Positions 46,831 to 62,200 of a stretch of 64,000 nucleotides of DNA are shown here, piece by piece; within the stretch, counting starts at the first letter, position 1, and the number at the start of each line of letters is the position of its first letter. The notes below the pieces were generated by a model that saw only the letters and a program-made list of their open reading frames with translations, made no database searches and was not told the origin of the DNA. The stretch is from Rhodosorus marinus (lineage: Eukaryota; Rhodophyta; Stylonematophyceae; Stylonematales; Stylonemataceae): assembly GCA_029953675.1 (NCBI GenBank), contig JAMWBK010000002.1, positions 310,001-374,000 on the forward strand. The letters run 5' to 3'. Both the position numbers and the translations under genes were made by a program.

Positions 46831-49646
46831 TCATTCTGTCCTGAAAAAACCATTACTCAGCTCGACTAACCAATGCTTCTCGATCTCGAGAGCAGTTCGG
46901 ACGTAGCTCCTAGTAGTCAGTATTAGTTCATGAAATATAATTAGAGCCGGCCTCTTCCGGAGTCCACGGAGGCAGGAGGACGGGTGAATATCAACTTCGA
47001 CACCACCGGTAAGCCCCCTCGTGCTGCCATAAGCTACGTATTTTTTGTCCTCTGAGCGTAAGTACGCGGCGTTACGAAAGTAACCGGCGACGAGGCTCAT
47101 CCGCACAGCATCTAGGAGATCACCTTCAAGCTCCCTTTCGTCGACACCGACTGCATTAACACCGCCAAGCAAGTCTTCGATCTGCTTCCTGATGTTCTGA
47201 GCTGCGAGCATACTCCTTTTCCAGGACCGAACAGAGGAAGGGTCCAAGTCCATTAGAAGCGCAAGCACCTTCAGTGACCATGCAGCTCAAGAAATTCCAA
47301 AGGAACTCAAAAAAGGAGTGTGCCTCGTGCTAACCTGACATTGAGGAAATATTTCCTGCAAAATTGTGATCTGTTCTCTGATTCAAGCTTTTCAAAAGAT
47401 TTGTAGGCGAAGTACAAGCTAATGTGGTCCCCGTACGGTGAGGCAAACTTTTTCCTGGACCCTGCAGCTTCGTCCCGTTTCCCTCTTGGGGAAAGAAAGG
47501 GAGACTGCGAAGCAGTTGACCTCAGTTCAGATCCCCGAGCAGCTCCCGCTCAGTTTGGTTCGCTACCCCTTACCTCAACAGTTAGCATTGCAGCCAAAGT
47601 AAGCATCTGTGGGAGGCAATTAGACCTCTTGGCTTCTAAAGTCGACCTAGCCAGCATCGGGGGTAGAGGCAAGGAGCTCATGGTCTTTCCTAATTCGGTA
47701 AGTCCCATCTGCTCATCTACAGCCGACAATGAAAACAAAAGCTCAAGCGCATTGGCGACAGCCTTTTTAGGAGGGGGATCAATGAATTCGAATTTGAACG
47801 GGTTTCCTAAAGGAGAAAATGGACATAGAATGGAGCGCAGAATTCAGCGGCCGGAAACTGGTGGCACCGTAAAGGGAAAGTTGCAGAGAAACGTGTACGT
47901 ACCTATTCCCATCGCCAGGAGGTGAAGGATTGCAGAAGCAAGATCGCAGCGAAGAATTTCCGGAATTGGATGATCTTCCATTTTGTGGTAGTCGTCCTCA
48001 ACATATAGCCGGAAACACTTCCCTGAGTACCGAGAAACGTCAGACTTTGAATTTTTAGGGTCCAAGTTGGTGTTGACTCGAATAGCAAGAAGAATTTGAG
48101 GAATCCAGACCTGGTGACTCCCTCCCCGCGCGACCAGCCCTTTGACGAGCTTGGCTTTTAGATACAGGACCCACGCGCAGAATATCTGCTCCTGTTCTCA
48201 GATTGACAGTTCTTGATTTCGCTACGCCCGTGTCAATTACATATTTTACATTCCTTATGGTGATGCTGGTTTCCGCAACGTTTGTCGCGAACATGACCTT
48301 TAGTACAAGTAAAAGCGCACATGTCAGTTTCGCCAACGTATGTACCCGCCTTCACGAGTACCCACCTTTCTGCTGTGATGTCTTTGTCCAGGTGGAAGAG
48401 GTTCTATGGCCGCCATCTGCTCATCGGACGGCAGTGCAGCGTAAAGAGGCCTGGCAACAAGCGTAGCCAACTTGTGGCCGTTAGCACGCAACTTCGTTAT
48501 TCGACTTTCTAGTATGCTTATCGCAGCATCGATTTCCTCCTGCCCAGTCAAGAATACTAGGATATCTCCCGGCATCGATTCGTCCGTGTGCACCTGCCCC
48601 AAAGAAGAACCAACCCGACTGGTGAGCAGCGGTTGGACACCAGCTCCTATTGTCCACGAATTATACCTGCAACGTGGCAGTGATTGCTCCATCAAGGTAG
48701 TCGCTCACTGGTTCACCAGCGAACATCATTTCTATTGGAAACGTACGCCCAGGTACAGTTACCACTTCGACAATGGAGCCCTTGTTGTAAAACCTGGCGC
48801 AAGAGGCACATTCTAATAAACGACAAACACGGCAGAGCAAAAAACAGTTCACGGAACATACTTCCTCAATCCATCAATATCGGGTGTCGCGGACATTACA
48901 ATTAGTTTCATTGAACCTCTTCGAACTGCCAGAGCCTGTTTGGATATGCCTAGGAGAACGTCTGTGCTTATCGATCTCTCGTGGACCTCATCGATTACAA
49001 CGACGGCTATATACAGCCACTTCAATCAGATAGGCTGTTGACTCCGCTTACAGAACAACTGAATTTCGCACGTGATGCGTACCATAATTAGATAAGACTT
49101 GGTCCTCGAGCGCTTCACGCATGAGGATTCCGTCAGTCGCATACTTGAGCCTGGTTCTGTGGGTTGTACAGTCATCGAATCTGACAGCGTAGCTCACTTC
49201 ATCGCCAAGGCGGCATCCACGTTCAGTAGCGACCCTACTGGCTACGGACATCGCTGCTACTCTTCGAGGTTGAGTGACTGCAACAAGCTTCCCTTTCAAG
49301 CCCCAGTCATCGTCCAGGATCATTTGCGGAACCTGGACGCGCACGACAATGCATTCAGACCTTCAAACAGTAGCTTCTGCTTGTTTCCAAGTCCAGGGCG
49401 AGGCTGCAATTCAAGCGAATGAACGAACAGACCAAACCCCTAAATGAGCATAGAAATCTATACTAAAGGCGACGGACTAACCTGAGTAGATTTGCCGCTA
49501 CCAGTATCCCCGACGAGTATCAGCACATCGCTCCTCGCAAAAGCTCTAAGGATTTTGCTGCGTGCAAACTGAACCGGTAACTTTCCCTTTCGATCGCGAT
49601 GGCCATCATTCCTATCTGAGCCCTCGAGAACTCGTTTTTGTCTCAT
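46831..49646 (-). CDS. DEAH-box ATP-dependent RNA helicase, DHX33-like
   Basis: Ten exons (49646-49482, 49332-49083, 49006-48862, 48793-48667, 48593-48366, 48297-48111, 48022-47903, 47806-47574, 47504-47335, 47215-46831) encode ~669 residues. Motifs in order: GDTGSGKSTQ (I), TQPRRVAAMSVA (Ia), DEVH (II, Val instead of the usual Ala), SAT (III), DILVFLTGQEEID (IV), TNVAETSITI (V) and QRAGRAGRESPG (VI). The winged-helix, ratchet and OB-fold parts follow (FEFIDPPP, YGDHISLYFAYKSFE, HELILTTRSYVR). Overall layout and length fit DHX33, linked to rRNA synthesis, more than the spliceosomal members. All junctions are canonical and phase-consistent. Confidence 0.92.
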
Positions 49647-51537
49647 CTTGTTCACAAGGCTCTATCCTCCATCCATCGACAAAGGAACTGCCCCCTCCAG
49701 AGCTGAACAGTCTTTCCTTGACTTGATTCTATATTCAAAAACCCTTGATCTGGATCAGCAGCAATCCGCTCTATGCAGTAATCCTTGTCATATCCATAGA
49801 GCATCACTAGATCCTCCCCAGAAGCGAAAATCGTCGTTTCCCTATTGCATTTCGTCACCTCGCTCAGTAAAACCCACAGCGTGAATGAAAGCATCTCGTA
49901 AGCTCGTAGGTGTTCAGTTAAGAACCCGATGACGACTGAGCATAGATGGAGACCTCAGCGATCTAACCGAGGTATAGGTGAACAAGCAGCAGCATTCTGT
50001 TTTTTTGCAGAGAAGATATTGCAATAGATGCTCAATCGAGCTGAGCTTGTTCCATTCCGCTCATGTTAGTGCAACGGACTGTTCATCAGGAGGAGGACAC
50101 GACCTCACCTTGGGAATGCTTGACTATGAACTCAGCCTTTCGATACTCGTTTGATGTCTTGGGACGGTGGACAACGGGTATATGGTCTCGCATTGGGCCT
50201 TGCTAAGGAACCAAGTAAAGACTCATGGACGAGAGCAGTTTGAGACTCCTCGGACACCCGGAGAAGTATAGGACATTTCTCAGGAAGCACGGCCTAAGGA
50301 TGCTGAAAACCACTCTTTGACATGTGGCTGACGCGATTCCTTCTTATTCAGCAGTCTGAGAGCGAGGCCAGCGACATTTACCGAGCAAAAGCCCTCCCAC
50401 GTCCCCAAAATGCTGACACTCCAACATGTGCTTGCTATTGATTGGCTTACTCTGCATACGAGGCTTCGTAGCTTGTGCTTATGACCTCTTACTTAGACCG
50501 TTCCCTCGGGATGGCGGTCTGATACTCTTTGACCCCACGCCTTTCTACACAAGTTTGCCTCGAGAGGTCTGTCGTAGGATGAGAATGGTGTTCCCACCGG
50601 ACCTATGCCGGTCTGGTTTCGCAAATTTCCTGGCAGACGACCAGCAGGTTAATTGCGAAGCGATTTTGGGATTATTCCAACGTCATGCTTGTGCATTTGA
50701 CGTTGATTCTCAGTATATACCAGCACGGCGACCAAGTAGAATAGGCCCATGACGAGCGCTTACACGACGTAATGCGAACTAGTCTATCGAAGCTTCTCTC
50801 GTACAAACGGTCAAGTAACGCGAATCGAGATGGTCATGGCGTCTGCATGTAATCCTATAACTCCTCGGGAGTAGACTTCTTCTCACCTCGCAGAAAGTTT
50901 TGGTAAGCCGTTTCAGGGAACCCTTAGCAACCCCCCTCCTTTGCAGGGACAAGAAACCCGATCAAAACCGAACCAAGTATGCATCCGCCAAAATCAATGG
51001 CCAAGAGTTGACATACAGGCTTCAGAAATTCTTGGGAATACAAGAAAACCTTTCGGTCCTTATCTCCTTTTCAATATGGCGAATGTTACTTTTGTCGAGG
51101 TTTTTGATGGGGTTTTAAAGGATGTTCGATGTTGGAGAAGCTCAGGTAGGTTTGAGGAAGAGGGAAAGAGAAGTGGATGGGTTTTCCTGCTTTGGCGAAA
51201 AGAAGGGATCACCTAACGGTAAACACCCAGTAAATTTTGCTAGTTACTGGCTGATGAAATGGAACGTACGTAAACAATGAGAAATCTGCTTTTTGCATCG
51301 AGAGAGCGGGGTCGTTTTTAAAAGGTGAATGCTTGGGGGATCTCGGGAGGCAGCGAGCTTTTCTCGAAGTCCTCTGTGGAACCAGAGAGCTGGTTGAGCT
51401 ATACAGTTGTAACCGGGAACCCTTTTGTTCAGAGGATCCGTGAGATCGGCTGCTTCATTTGAGAGCTTTTAGTGCGCGCGTTTATGCTTCGAGAGGGTTA
51501 TCAAGAGTGAGGACGGACTTCGACCTCCTCCACGGGA
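49647..51537. other. Intergenic, mostly unassigned
   Basis: The region contains many short frames and one signal-peptide-like ORF at 50426-50752. No other gene or RNA feature is supported. Confidence 0.4.
50426..50752 (+). CDS. Hypothetical protein with signal-peptide-like start
   Basis: 108 codons from an ATG, beginning MCLLLIGLLCIRGFVACAYD, a hydrophobic stretch with a possible cleavage site, followed by an even-composition chain containing several Cys. No family is recognised and no splice evidence supports it, so it may be a chance frame. Confidence 0.22.
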   Translation: MCLLLIGLLCIRGFVACAYDLLLRPFPRDGGLILFDPTPFYTSLPREVCRRMRMVFPPDLCRSGFANFLADDQQVNCEAILGLFQRHACAFDVDSQYIPARRPSRIGP

Positions 51538-54500
51538 ATGATGAGGGAGGATGCGGCGATGACGTCTTCTGACAAGCAAGGAGAATTGATGTACAAGTAT
51601 GAGGCGCTTCGACTAGCGGAAGGCGCAGAGGACCCTGTACGGAGGGCATGGTGCTTTCACCTTTCAGGAATGTACAACCTTGCCGCGGATGATGCTATAG
51701 ATGAGTGGGAAAGATTCGCTTTGGAAGAAGAAGGGGAGAGGTTGATGATGCCAAAAAATTTCAACGCTTGGCTGCAGAGATTAAGTTGAGACTAAGCCTC
51801 TTCTCGGCTCTTATTTGCTATAGGTTCCTATATGAATCAATTTCCCTTGGCTATGAACACAATGTATTTGAAAATACACGGAAGGTGCTACATAGTTTAT
51901 ACGGGATTCAGAACGCAGGGGCAGGTCTGTCACTAGAACAAAGGCTTTAAAAAGGCAAACCTCTGAATTGAAATCTTAACATATCCCGTCTAGCGGCTTG
52001 CTCCAGCACAGAAAACGAGCATATGATTTCCAACGAGGATGATTTCAAACCTCTGCAAGTTTCAGAGGAGACGATCTTCAAATTCCCTAGTCTGGTCGCC
52101 GAATTAGTTGCGGCGGACATTCCTTCAGAGGATGAAGACGCCACTCACATTGTGAGAAATGTGCCAGTGGCTGATGCGATATTGGATCCGCCCAAAAAGT
52201 ACGAACGAATCCTACAGGACTTGTCTAGGAACGGACCTGAGTCTTGCGTTATTGATTGAGCCGGTTTTTCTATGCTTAGGTTTGACTATACGCCTCCTGC
52301 CAATGAAAACCTTCCGAAACGGACAAGACGAAGTGAGAGTTCTTCGAAGCTAATCAACAGCAGGGCCAAACCAAGCACCGGTAAGCGGAAGTCATTGGCT
52401 AAAGAGAAACCGCCCATTGCGACTTTAAACCTCACGGAAAATATCGATCATTGAAAAGGATCCGTCCGCCCTGCGGTCCACGCAATGAAAGACGATGACG
52501 ACATGTCCGCCCTGCTCAAGACTGGGAAGAGTACGTGCAATGAAAAGGGATCCGTTTTTGGGTGCTATCACTGCGCTGACCTGAGTGCAATTATCGCTGG
52601 CTGTTTTATCAGAGGATAGTGGGTTGCCGCCAGACAGCGTACTTGTGGATAACCAGGAGACAACCGGAAGACGCCATTATACGGATGCGCCGCCTTCGCT
52701 GCCTCCTAACGACGGCGGATTTAGAACTGCTTCGTCGTCGCTCGGAAAATCGAAGCCTGAACATCAACGCCGAGCGAACCAGAGTGCTGACAGCCGCCAC
52801 CGAGGAACAAACGGAGCTGGTGTTTTTCGCCGCCCCCGGTAAGATGCTGCTCTAGTTCAGACACGAGTTATGGGACCGACTACGAAGAGAGGACAGATCG
52901 GGCAGCATTGCACAATGTGGTTCGATCCGTCCTATGTTCGAGTCGAGTCGGTTATGCTGGAATGAAAAACGAGTAGTAGTAATGGTGTTTAGCAGGGATG
53001 TAGAATCTCCCTAGTGGTCCTGCTCCCGCTGGATGCGCGGTTTCAGGTCTCATTCGTCGATTCTTGCCTTTTTAGACCACTAGGGGCACCTGCACAAGAC
53101 GGCGAGGCGGAAGATGCGAAGAAGGACCTTCCGAAGATCCCTAATGTTGCTGAGAACCTGGTGGAAATGATCATGAACGAGGTTATGGACAAGAATCCTG
53201 GTGTAGAATGGGAAGATATCGCCGGTATGTCTCCAGAAGCGGCTGGCAGTCAACCGTCGACCAGTAAGCTCTTGAACTGTGGACTGATCGCACTTGGTAC
53301 TGCCTAATAGGCTTACATTTCCCCAAAAAATGTGTAATGGAGGCTGTTATTTGGCCAATGGTTCGACCAGACATCTTTACGGGGTTAAGGGGACCACCGA
53401 AAGGGTTGCTCCTGTTCGGACCTCCAGGGTATGAAAACAATTCCTTTTGTGGGGCTTAGGGCAAATGGAAACTCTTATCGCTCACGAGACTCGTCGCGTT
53501 GATTTGCTCGTCTTCATGATAAGAACCGGCAAGACCATGATAGGAAAGGCGATTGCATCCAAGTCGGGTGCCACCTTCTTCAACATTTCTGCGTCTTCGT
53601 TAACTTCGAAATGGGTCGGGGAAGGAGAAAAGACAGTAAGTGCAAGCCGCTCATGCTATGGCGACCTTGGTAATCGCTAAATTTTGTTATGTTTCTCGAG
53701 AAAGGTTCGTGCACTCTTCGCTGTGGCCAGAATGTTCCAACCCTCAGTTATATTCATCGACGAAATTGATTCCTTGCTCACAGCTCGGACTGACTCAGAT
53801 CAGGTCAGCCCAAGACCGCCACTCCATTAAAGATTGGCCTCTGAACGAAGAATTTACTAAATCACCTGCCATGCTCTTTAGGAATCAACGCGTAGAATCA
53901 AGACAGAGTTTCTCGTACAAATGGACGGTGCAGCTACGACCAGGGACGACCGGGTGTTGGTCGTAGGTATGGGAGCAGGAGACAATTGTGAATTCACTTC
54001 GTAGTTTTCGAACTTCCGAAAGCGTTTCTAGCATAGTCGGTGGCCTAAATTTATGAATCGCTGACCTCCATGCATTTGAACAGGAGCAACAAACAGACCT
54101 CAAGAATTGGATGAAGCCGCTAGGAGAAGGTTGGTCAAGCGGTTGTACATTCCGCTGCCAGATCTCGAGGTAGCTCTTGAGACCCCCTCCGTTTTTGGTG
54201 ATCAAGTTCCAATTGGTTCTGGGACCATTAAATCCGTCTGAAACCATGCTACCGCTGCACGTGTTGTGCATTTCCTAGTCTCGGACAGCGTTAATAGCAA
54301 GGCTTTTAAAGAATCAGGAGAACAATTTGGCATCAGAAGGAATCGCTGAGGTGTCACGCTTGTCGGAAGGTAAGCAAATTAGTATACATTGATTCTGTCA
54401 ATCCCACAACCAGCTTGTTCAGCCTCACGCGTCAAAATTCACAGGCTATTCAGGTTCCGATCTATACTCACTCTGCGCGGAAGCAGCACTGGGACCCGTG

Positions 54501-54757
54501 AGAGACCTTGGTGATGCTCTAAGCAGCATATCCGTTAGTAGTCTTACGCAACTCGCCTGTTCAAACCACCTAGGCGCAGCATCTCACTTTTGCGGTTGTT
54601 GACCTTTGATTAGGCGGATGGGGTCCGGAAGATTGACCTCGAAGATTTTCGTGTAGCTTCACGACTGGTCAGAGCAAGCGTGGGCTCATCAGAGCTTGAA
54701 GCGTATATCGAGTGGAACAGGACCTACGGCTCTTTTGCAATTGACAACGAAGTATAG
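51538..54757 (+). CDS. FIGNL1: Fidgetin-like 1 AAA+ ATPase
   Basis: About 15 exons. The catalytic part is clear: 53076-53224, 53311-53428, 53524-53635, 53705-53803, 53882-53966, 54084-54169, 54279-54369, 54445-54533 and 54614-54757. FIGNL1 is a meiotic-clade AAA+ protein acting in DNA recombination and microtubule processes. Diagnostic stretches: [46 protein letters not shown] (across a splice), [46 protein letters not shown] and [10 protein letters not shown]. Upstream exons (52012-52240, 52280-52380, 52613-52838) are Pro/Ser/Lys-rich linkers. In the first exon the frame changes near 51730 without a usable intron (before: [12 protein letters not shown]; after: [14 protein letters not shown]), so there is an indel or an unrecognised junction. 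The N-terminus is therefore provisional. Confidence 0.9.
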
Positions 54758-54906
54758 GCGCTTGTCAAAGCAGCCGATTTGACGTAGGTCTATCCCCGCT
54801 CAGCCTGTAGCGTCATCCACTAACAAGAAGGACGGCGGTGATCCGCAAGCGCAGAAGCTCACATGTACATATGCCATATAAGTACAGTCAATGCGCAAGC
54901 ACCCTT

Positions 54907-58152
<3,246 letters not shown>

Positions 58153-58266
58153 CTTCGCAACATCTAAATACTTTCTGTCGCTCTCGCATGGTTTCGCAGA
58201 AAGGTCTTCCTAGAGCTCAGTACAATCCACTACCCCATAGACAACTCATCCATCCCCATCGCAAAA

Positions 58267-58992
58267 CCTTTTATGTTGTCCCAATTCCGTCATCCACGAT
58301 TTCTGTCCCAATTCCGTCATCCACGATTTCTGTCCCAATACTTCACCCTGGGACAGAATTTCTGGACAATCTGTCCGGGAATGAAATCCCGACAGCCTGT
58401 CCGGATTTTGTTGTGGGTGCCAAATGCGGAGCGTTCTTGGAATTCTGATGTTGGCGATTCAAACCTGCCTCGACACGAAGGTTTAGAGATGAGGCATACT
58501 GTCTGTGGAAAGCTAGAGTTCAGCATAGTGAGGTGATAGATTTACTTGTCTTGAGAAACACCCCCCCACTCTGGTTCTTGCTGAGACGTACGCGTAACGC
58601 GCTATCTTAAACAAACCCCGAGAAACTCTTCTCTTTTATTCTATTCCATTTCTTCTCTCCCTTTTCTACCGCTTCCCAGTGAACTCTAAGCCCTTCAGTT
58701 CACTAGTATCCCTGATACTCTCCGTGAGGAAGATCTGCTTCTAGCGCTGGCAGATCTAGTGTACCATCCATGGTGATTGACTCCATAGGGATTGATACTA
58801 TCGACGTTACTATCTTTGCCGTTGTCGTAGCGTATTCTCGTGGATCTTCAAACCTAATCGCGTGTATCAAAACTCCAACCTAGTCCAAACTTTTAAGCAC
58901 TTCTCGGTACACGGATTGCCATAGCTCCTTTGAAAAGCTACTTTTGTGTCCCAAAAACAATCTCGGGACGAATTGTCCCGAAACACAAAAGG
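58267..58992. mobile_element. Possible non-autonomous TIR element
   Basis: Ends 'ccttttatgtt' (58267) and 'aacacaaaagg' (to 58992) form an 11-bp inverted repeat with one mismatch, continued by GGAC/GTCC-rich sequence on both sides. Inside lie a 27-bp direct repeat (58278-58304, 58305-58331), a 10-bp stem (58328-58337 with 58349-58358) and a second hairpin (58941-58949 with 58983-58991, inner 58964-58969 with 58975-58980). No coding capacity; element status is inferred. Confidence 0.4.
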
Positions 58993-59270
58993 TGTAAGAT
59001 TTATTTTCACAAATGGATCTGTTGGGGACAGCCTGTGAGCTGACACTACCGTGTTGTTTTAACAATACGCGCTTCAGTTCGGAAAGCGTGGAGGCCTCCA
59101 GGCCAAGCGCATCGGAGCGATGAGTAAGGCGCGCAAGCAGTTACAATTGCAAAGAATCCGATCCGATTCGCCCAGTTAAGTAATTTTGTTTAGTGTTCAC
59201 AGTTGCAAAATTTTTTTTGTGATCTTTTAAGTTAAGAGACGAGTTTGTGTCTTTTCGGTTTGACTCATTT

Positions 59271-62200
59271 TCATTGCATCTTAGACTCGACGTAAGAGCG
59301 AGCCATTTCCTTCACGTGGTCCACAGAATCCTGGTCTCCGAATTCCTTCTCGAATTCCAAGAAGCGCTTCAAAAAGTATTTCATTTTCTTCGCGGAGAGG
59401 TCCAGTGCGCAGCACCGCTCAAACAGCCTTCTCACGACCTGAAGATCGGCGGAGTTATCGTCTCCATTTTGTCTGAGGTACCGGATCTCCATATCAAGGT
59501 AGATCCCCCACAGGTCTACCCGCTTTGGAAGATTTCCAACCAAGCCCTCGAACACGGTGCATCCTCTATCTCGAGATCCATATCTACATCACAAAGAACA
59601 AATCGCTCAGCAACCCATATGGTTTCGGATGAAGTTTGACACGTGTTCGCCCTACTTGTACTCGAATTGCGCAAACTTTGAAATCGTTGGTATGTGCTTT
59701 CGCCGCTCCAAAGACTGCAACGCTTTCTCCAGCAGCTTTCTCGCCTCCTCAGGCTCTCCCGATGCGAATCTGTGCTTCCCGGCCGTGATCCTATTACGGT
59801 TGTAAATTTTTAGTTAAGAGATTCAGGGGCTCCCGAGGAACAAGTGCGAACGACAAGACTTGGATCATTAAAGTACCACATCTTCTTCGAGGATTTGAAC
59901 TTCTTGAGCGCATTGCTCATGATCTTTTCAAAGTAGTCCTTGTTCTTCCAAAGCCCTGTGATCAGACGCATGTGCATAGCCTTTGAGTCAACGTTCTTGC
60001 ATGCCCTCTCGTATGCATCTGTAAATGAGTCCTGGGTCCCATAGTTGGCTTCCATATTCACTATGGAGATCCAAACGTTCAACTAAATGAAACAACAACG
60101 TTTTTCTCGGTTAGTGACTGACGGCCACAGGGTTTTTTTAATGGTATCCCTCACCCGTTGTGCCTCGTCTCGGTAGTTGATGGTATTCAAAGCCCTTTCC
60201 GCAATTTCTCTTGCGCTCGCTAGTTGGGAAAGTGACAAGCGCAGCGCTATGTACTTAATCCAAAGAATCGACGAGTTTGGTGTTCCCATGAGCAGCCTCT
60301 CAAAGTCTTCTGAAGTAACGGGTGTCTCCATGGAAGCCTGCAGCGCTTCTTCCTTTGCTCGCATCTCCACTTCGTGCTTAGCCAGAGCTCGCTTCCTCTC
60401 TCGTTTCTCCTTGGATGATTTCTTTTTTCTCTCATGGCCATCGTCTTGCTCTTCCTTCTCGGCAGCGTCCGAGTCGGAGGAGTGCTCCGTTCCTTTTTTT
60501 TTGCACAAGAGATGGTTGGTCGGTACCGTGAGACCGAGAGCTACTGTCGAGGTTGCTCTCTCGTGAAATCCTGCTCACCGTTCTCATGGCGAGGGCCCGC
60601 CTGAGCAATATGTCCTTCCTCTTCATCTTCGGAAAATTCAAACCCGCCTGGCACAGCCAAAGCCTCACTCTCCTCAACAGCTGGCTCGGAGTCGTCATCA
60701 TCGTCATCGTCATCGTCATCGTCGTCCTCTTCAACAGCCTCTGATTCTTCATCATCATCGTCAGCATTCCCATCCAGATCTTTGTCCGAATCGTCCCCAT
60801 GGCCTTGTCTCGTAGCTTCAGCTGACTGCCCAGGGTCCTCCTTCAGCACGGACGGCTTCATAGATAGTGATATGCGCTTCCTTTCGAGATCTACTTTGAG
60901 GACCTTCGCGCGTACACGCTGTCCAGGAGAGAATTTCTGCCCAATATCCTCCACCCGTCCGTCAAATAATTGACTCTTGTGACACAGTCCTGTGACGGAA
61001 TCGCTGAGACCTAAGGTCGGAATAGACGCCGGGGAAGGTTTTTGAACACAATGTGCCGGAGAAAATAACGCTAACAAGATCACCTTCTTAAACTTACGAA
61101 TGAAGACACCAAAATCCGTAATCGACTTGATAACACCAGAAACGAAGCTTCCATCAGGTAGATCCGAAACTGATCGCCCGTTAACTGTGCCCTCTGTCAT
61201 GTCCATTCGCAGGGTAAGCTCAACATGTTTTGACTCCTTGTCCACTGATTGAATCCGACCGGATATCAACTTTCCCTGTTTTTGAAACATGAAGAGGAGA
61301 TCAATATTCAGTAACCCAGTGAAAATGCATGCGTCTCATGATGCAAGCTCTTACAGGTGGGAAAGACCGCTCAATGTTCTTCACGAAGTGATCGCTGAGA
61401 TTCGATAGAAGAACACGAGCGACCAAATCTGTTCCAATAGATACGAAACAGCCCTTGGAAGTCGTCGATTTCACAAAGCCCCGTATACTCTGTCCGACGT
61501 TCAAGTCACTCACGAAGCCAATTTCCGGGTCAACGACGCCGGATGATTTTCCTCCGACACGCGATTCTCTCAAGGAAAGTCTTACGCGATCGTTGTCTCC
61601 ATCCGCTCGCGGTAACATGAAGCATTCTACAAAATTTTGGCCGCGGAGATGTTCAATTTGGCTCCTCACTTCATCGAAGTCGTCGGCAATATCCGTTAGG
61701 CCTATATGCCCATAGCGGTGTTCGTGGAGAATATGTCCGGGTAGTTTCATCCGAATGCCGTCGCCTTCGAGAACGCGATCCATCTCTGCTATAACCGAGC
61801 CTGCAAACTCGATGGCAAGATAGTAAAATACGCAGTCTCGTTAATCATCCCGTTAGAAAGAACTGAACTATGACCAGCAGCTATTGGAACCCACCTTCTC
61901 GCACGCCCTTTGTCACAGGAACAAGAGAGCAATCTATTCTACCCTTCTCCTTATCATGTGAAGCGATAAACGTTTCAATTGGATCTCCTGTCTTCAACCT
62001 GCAGTTTTTAGAACCGATTTACAATCAGAGCAAGCAAATACTTACGGAAGACTCTGACAGCGGAGACTCTGTTCATAAAGCACATGGTCGAAATAATCTT
62101 TTCTTACCCGGTGAAAGCTTCACCCCGATTCATCTCAGCCAGGCTTTTGTCGGTATCAATAAGGCTAAGTCTACCAGCCAGTGATGGGGTGAAAGCGATC

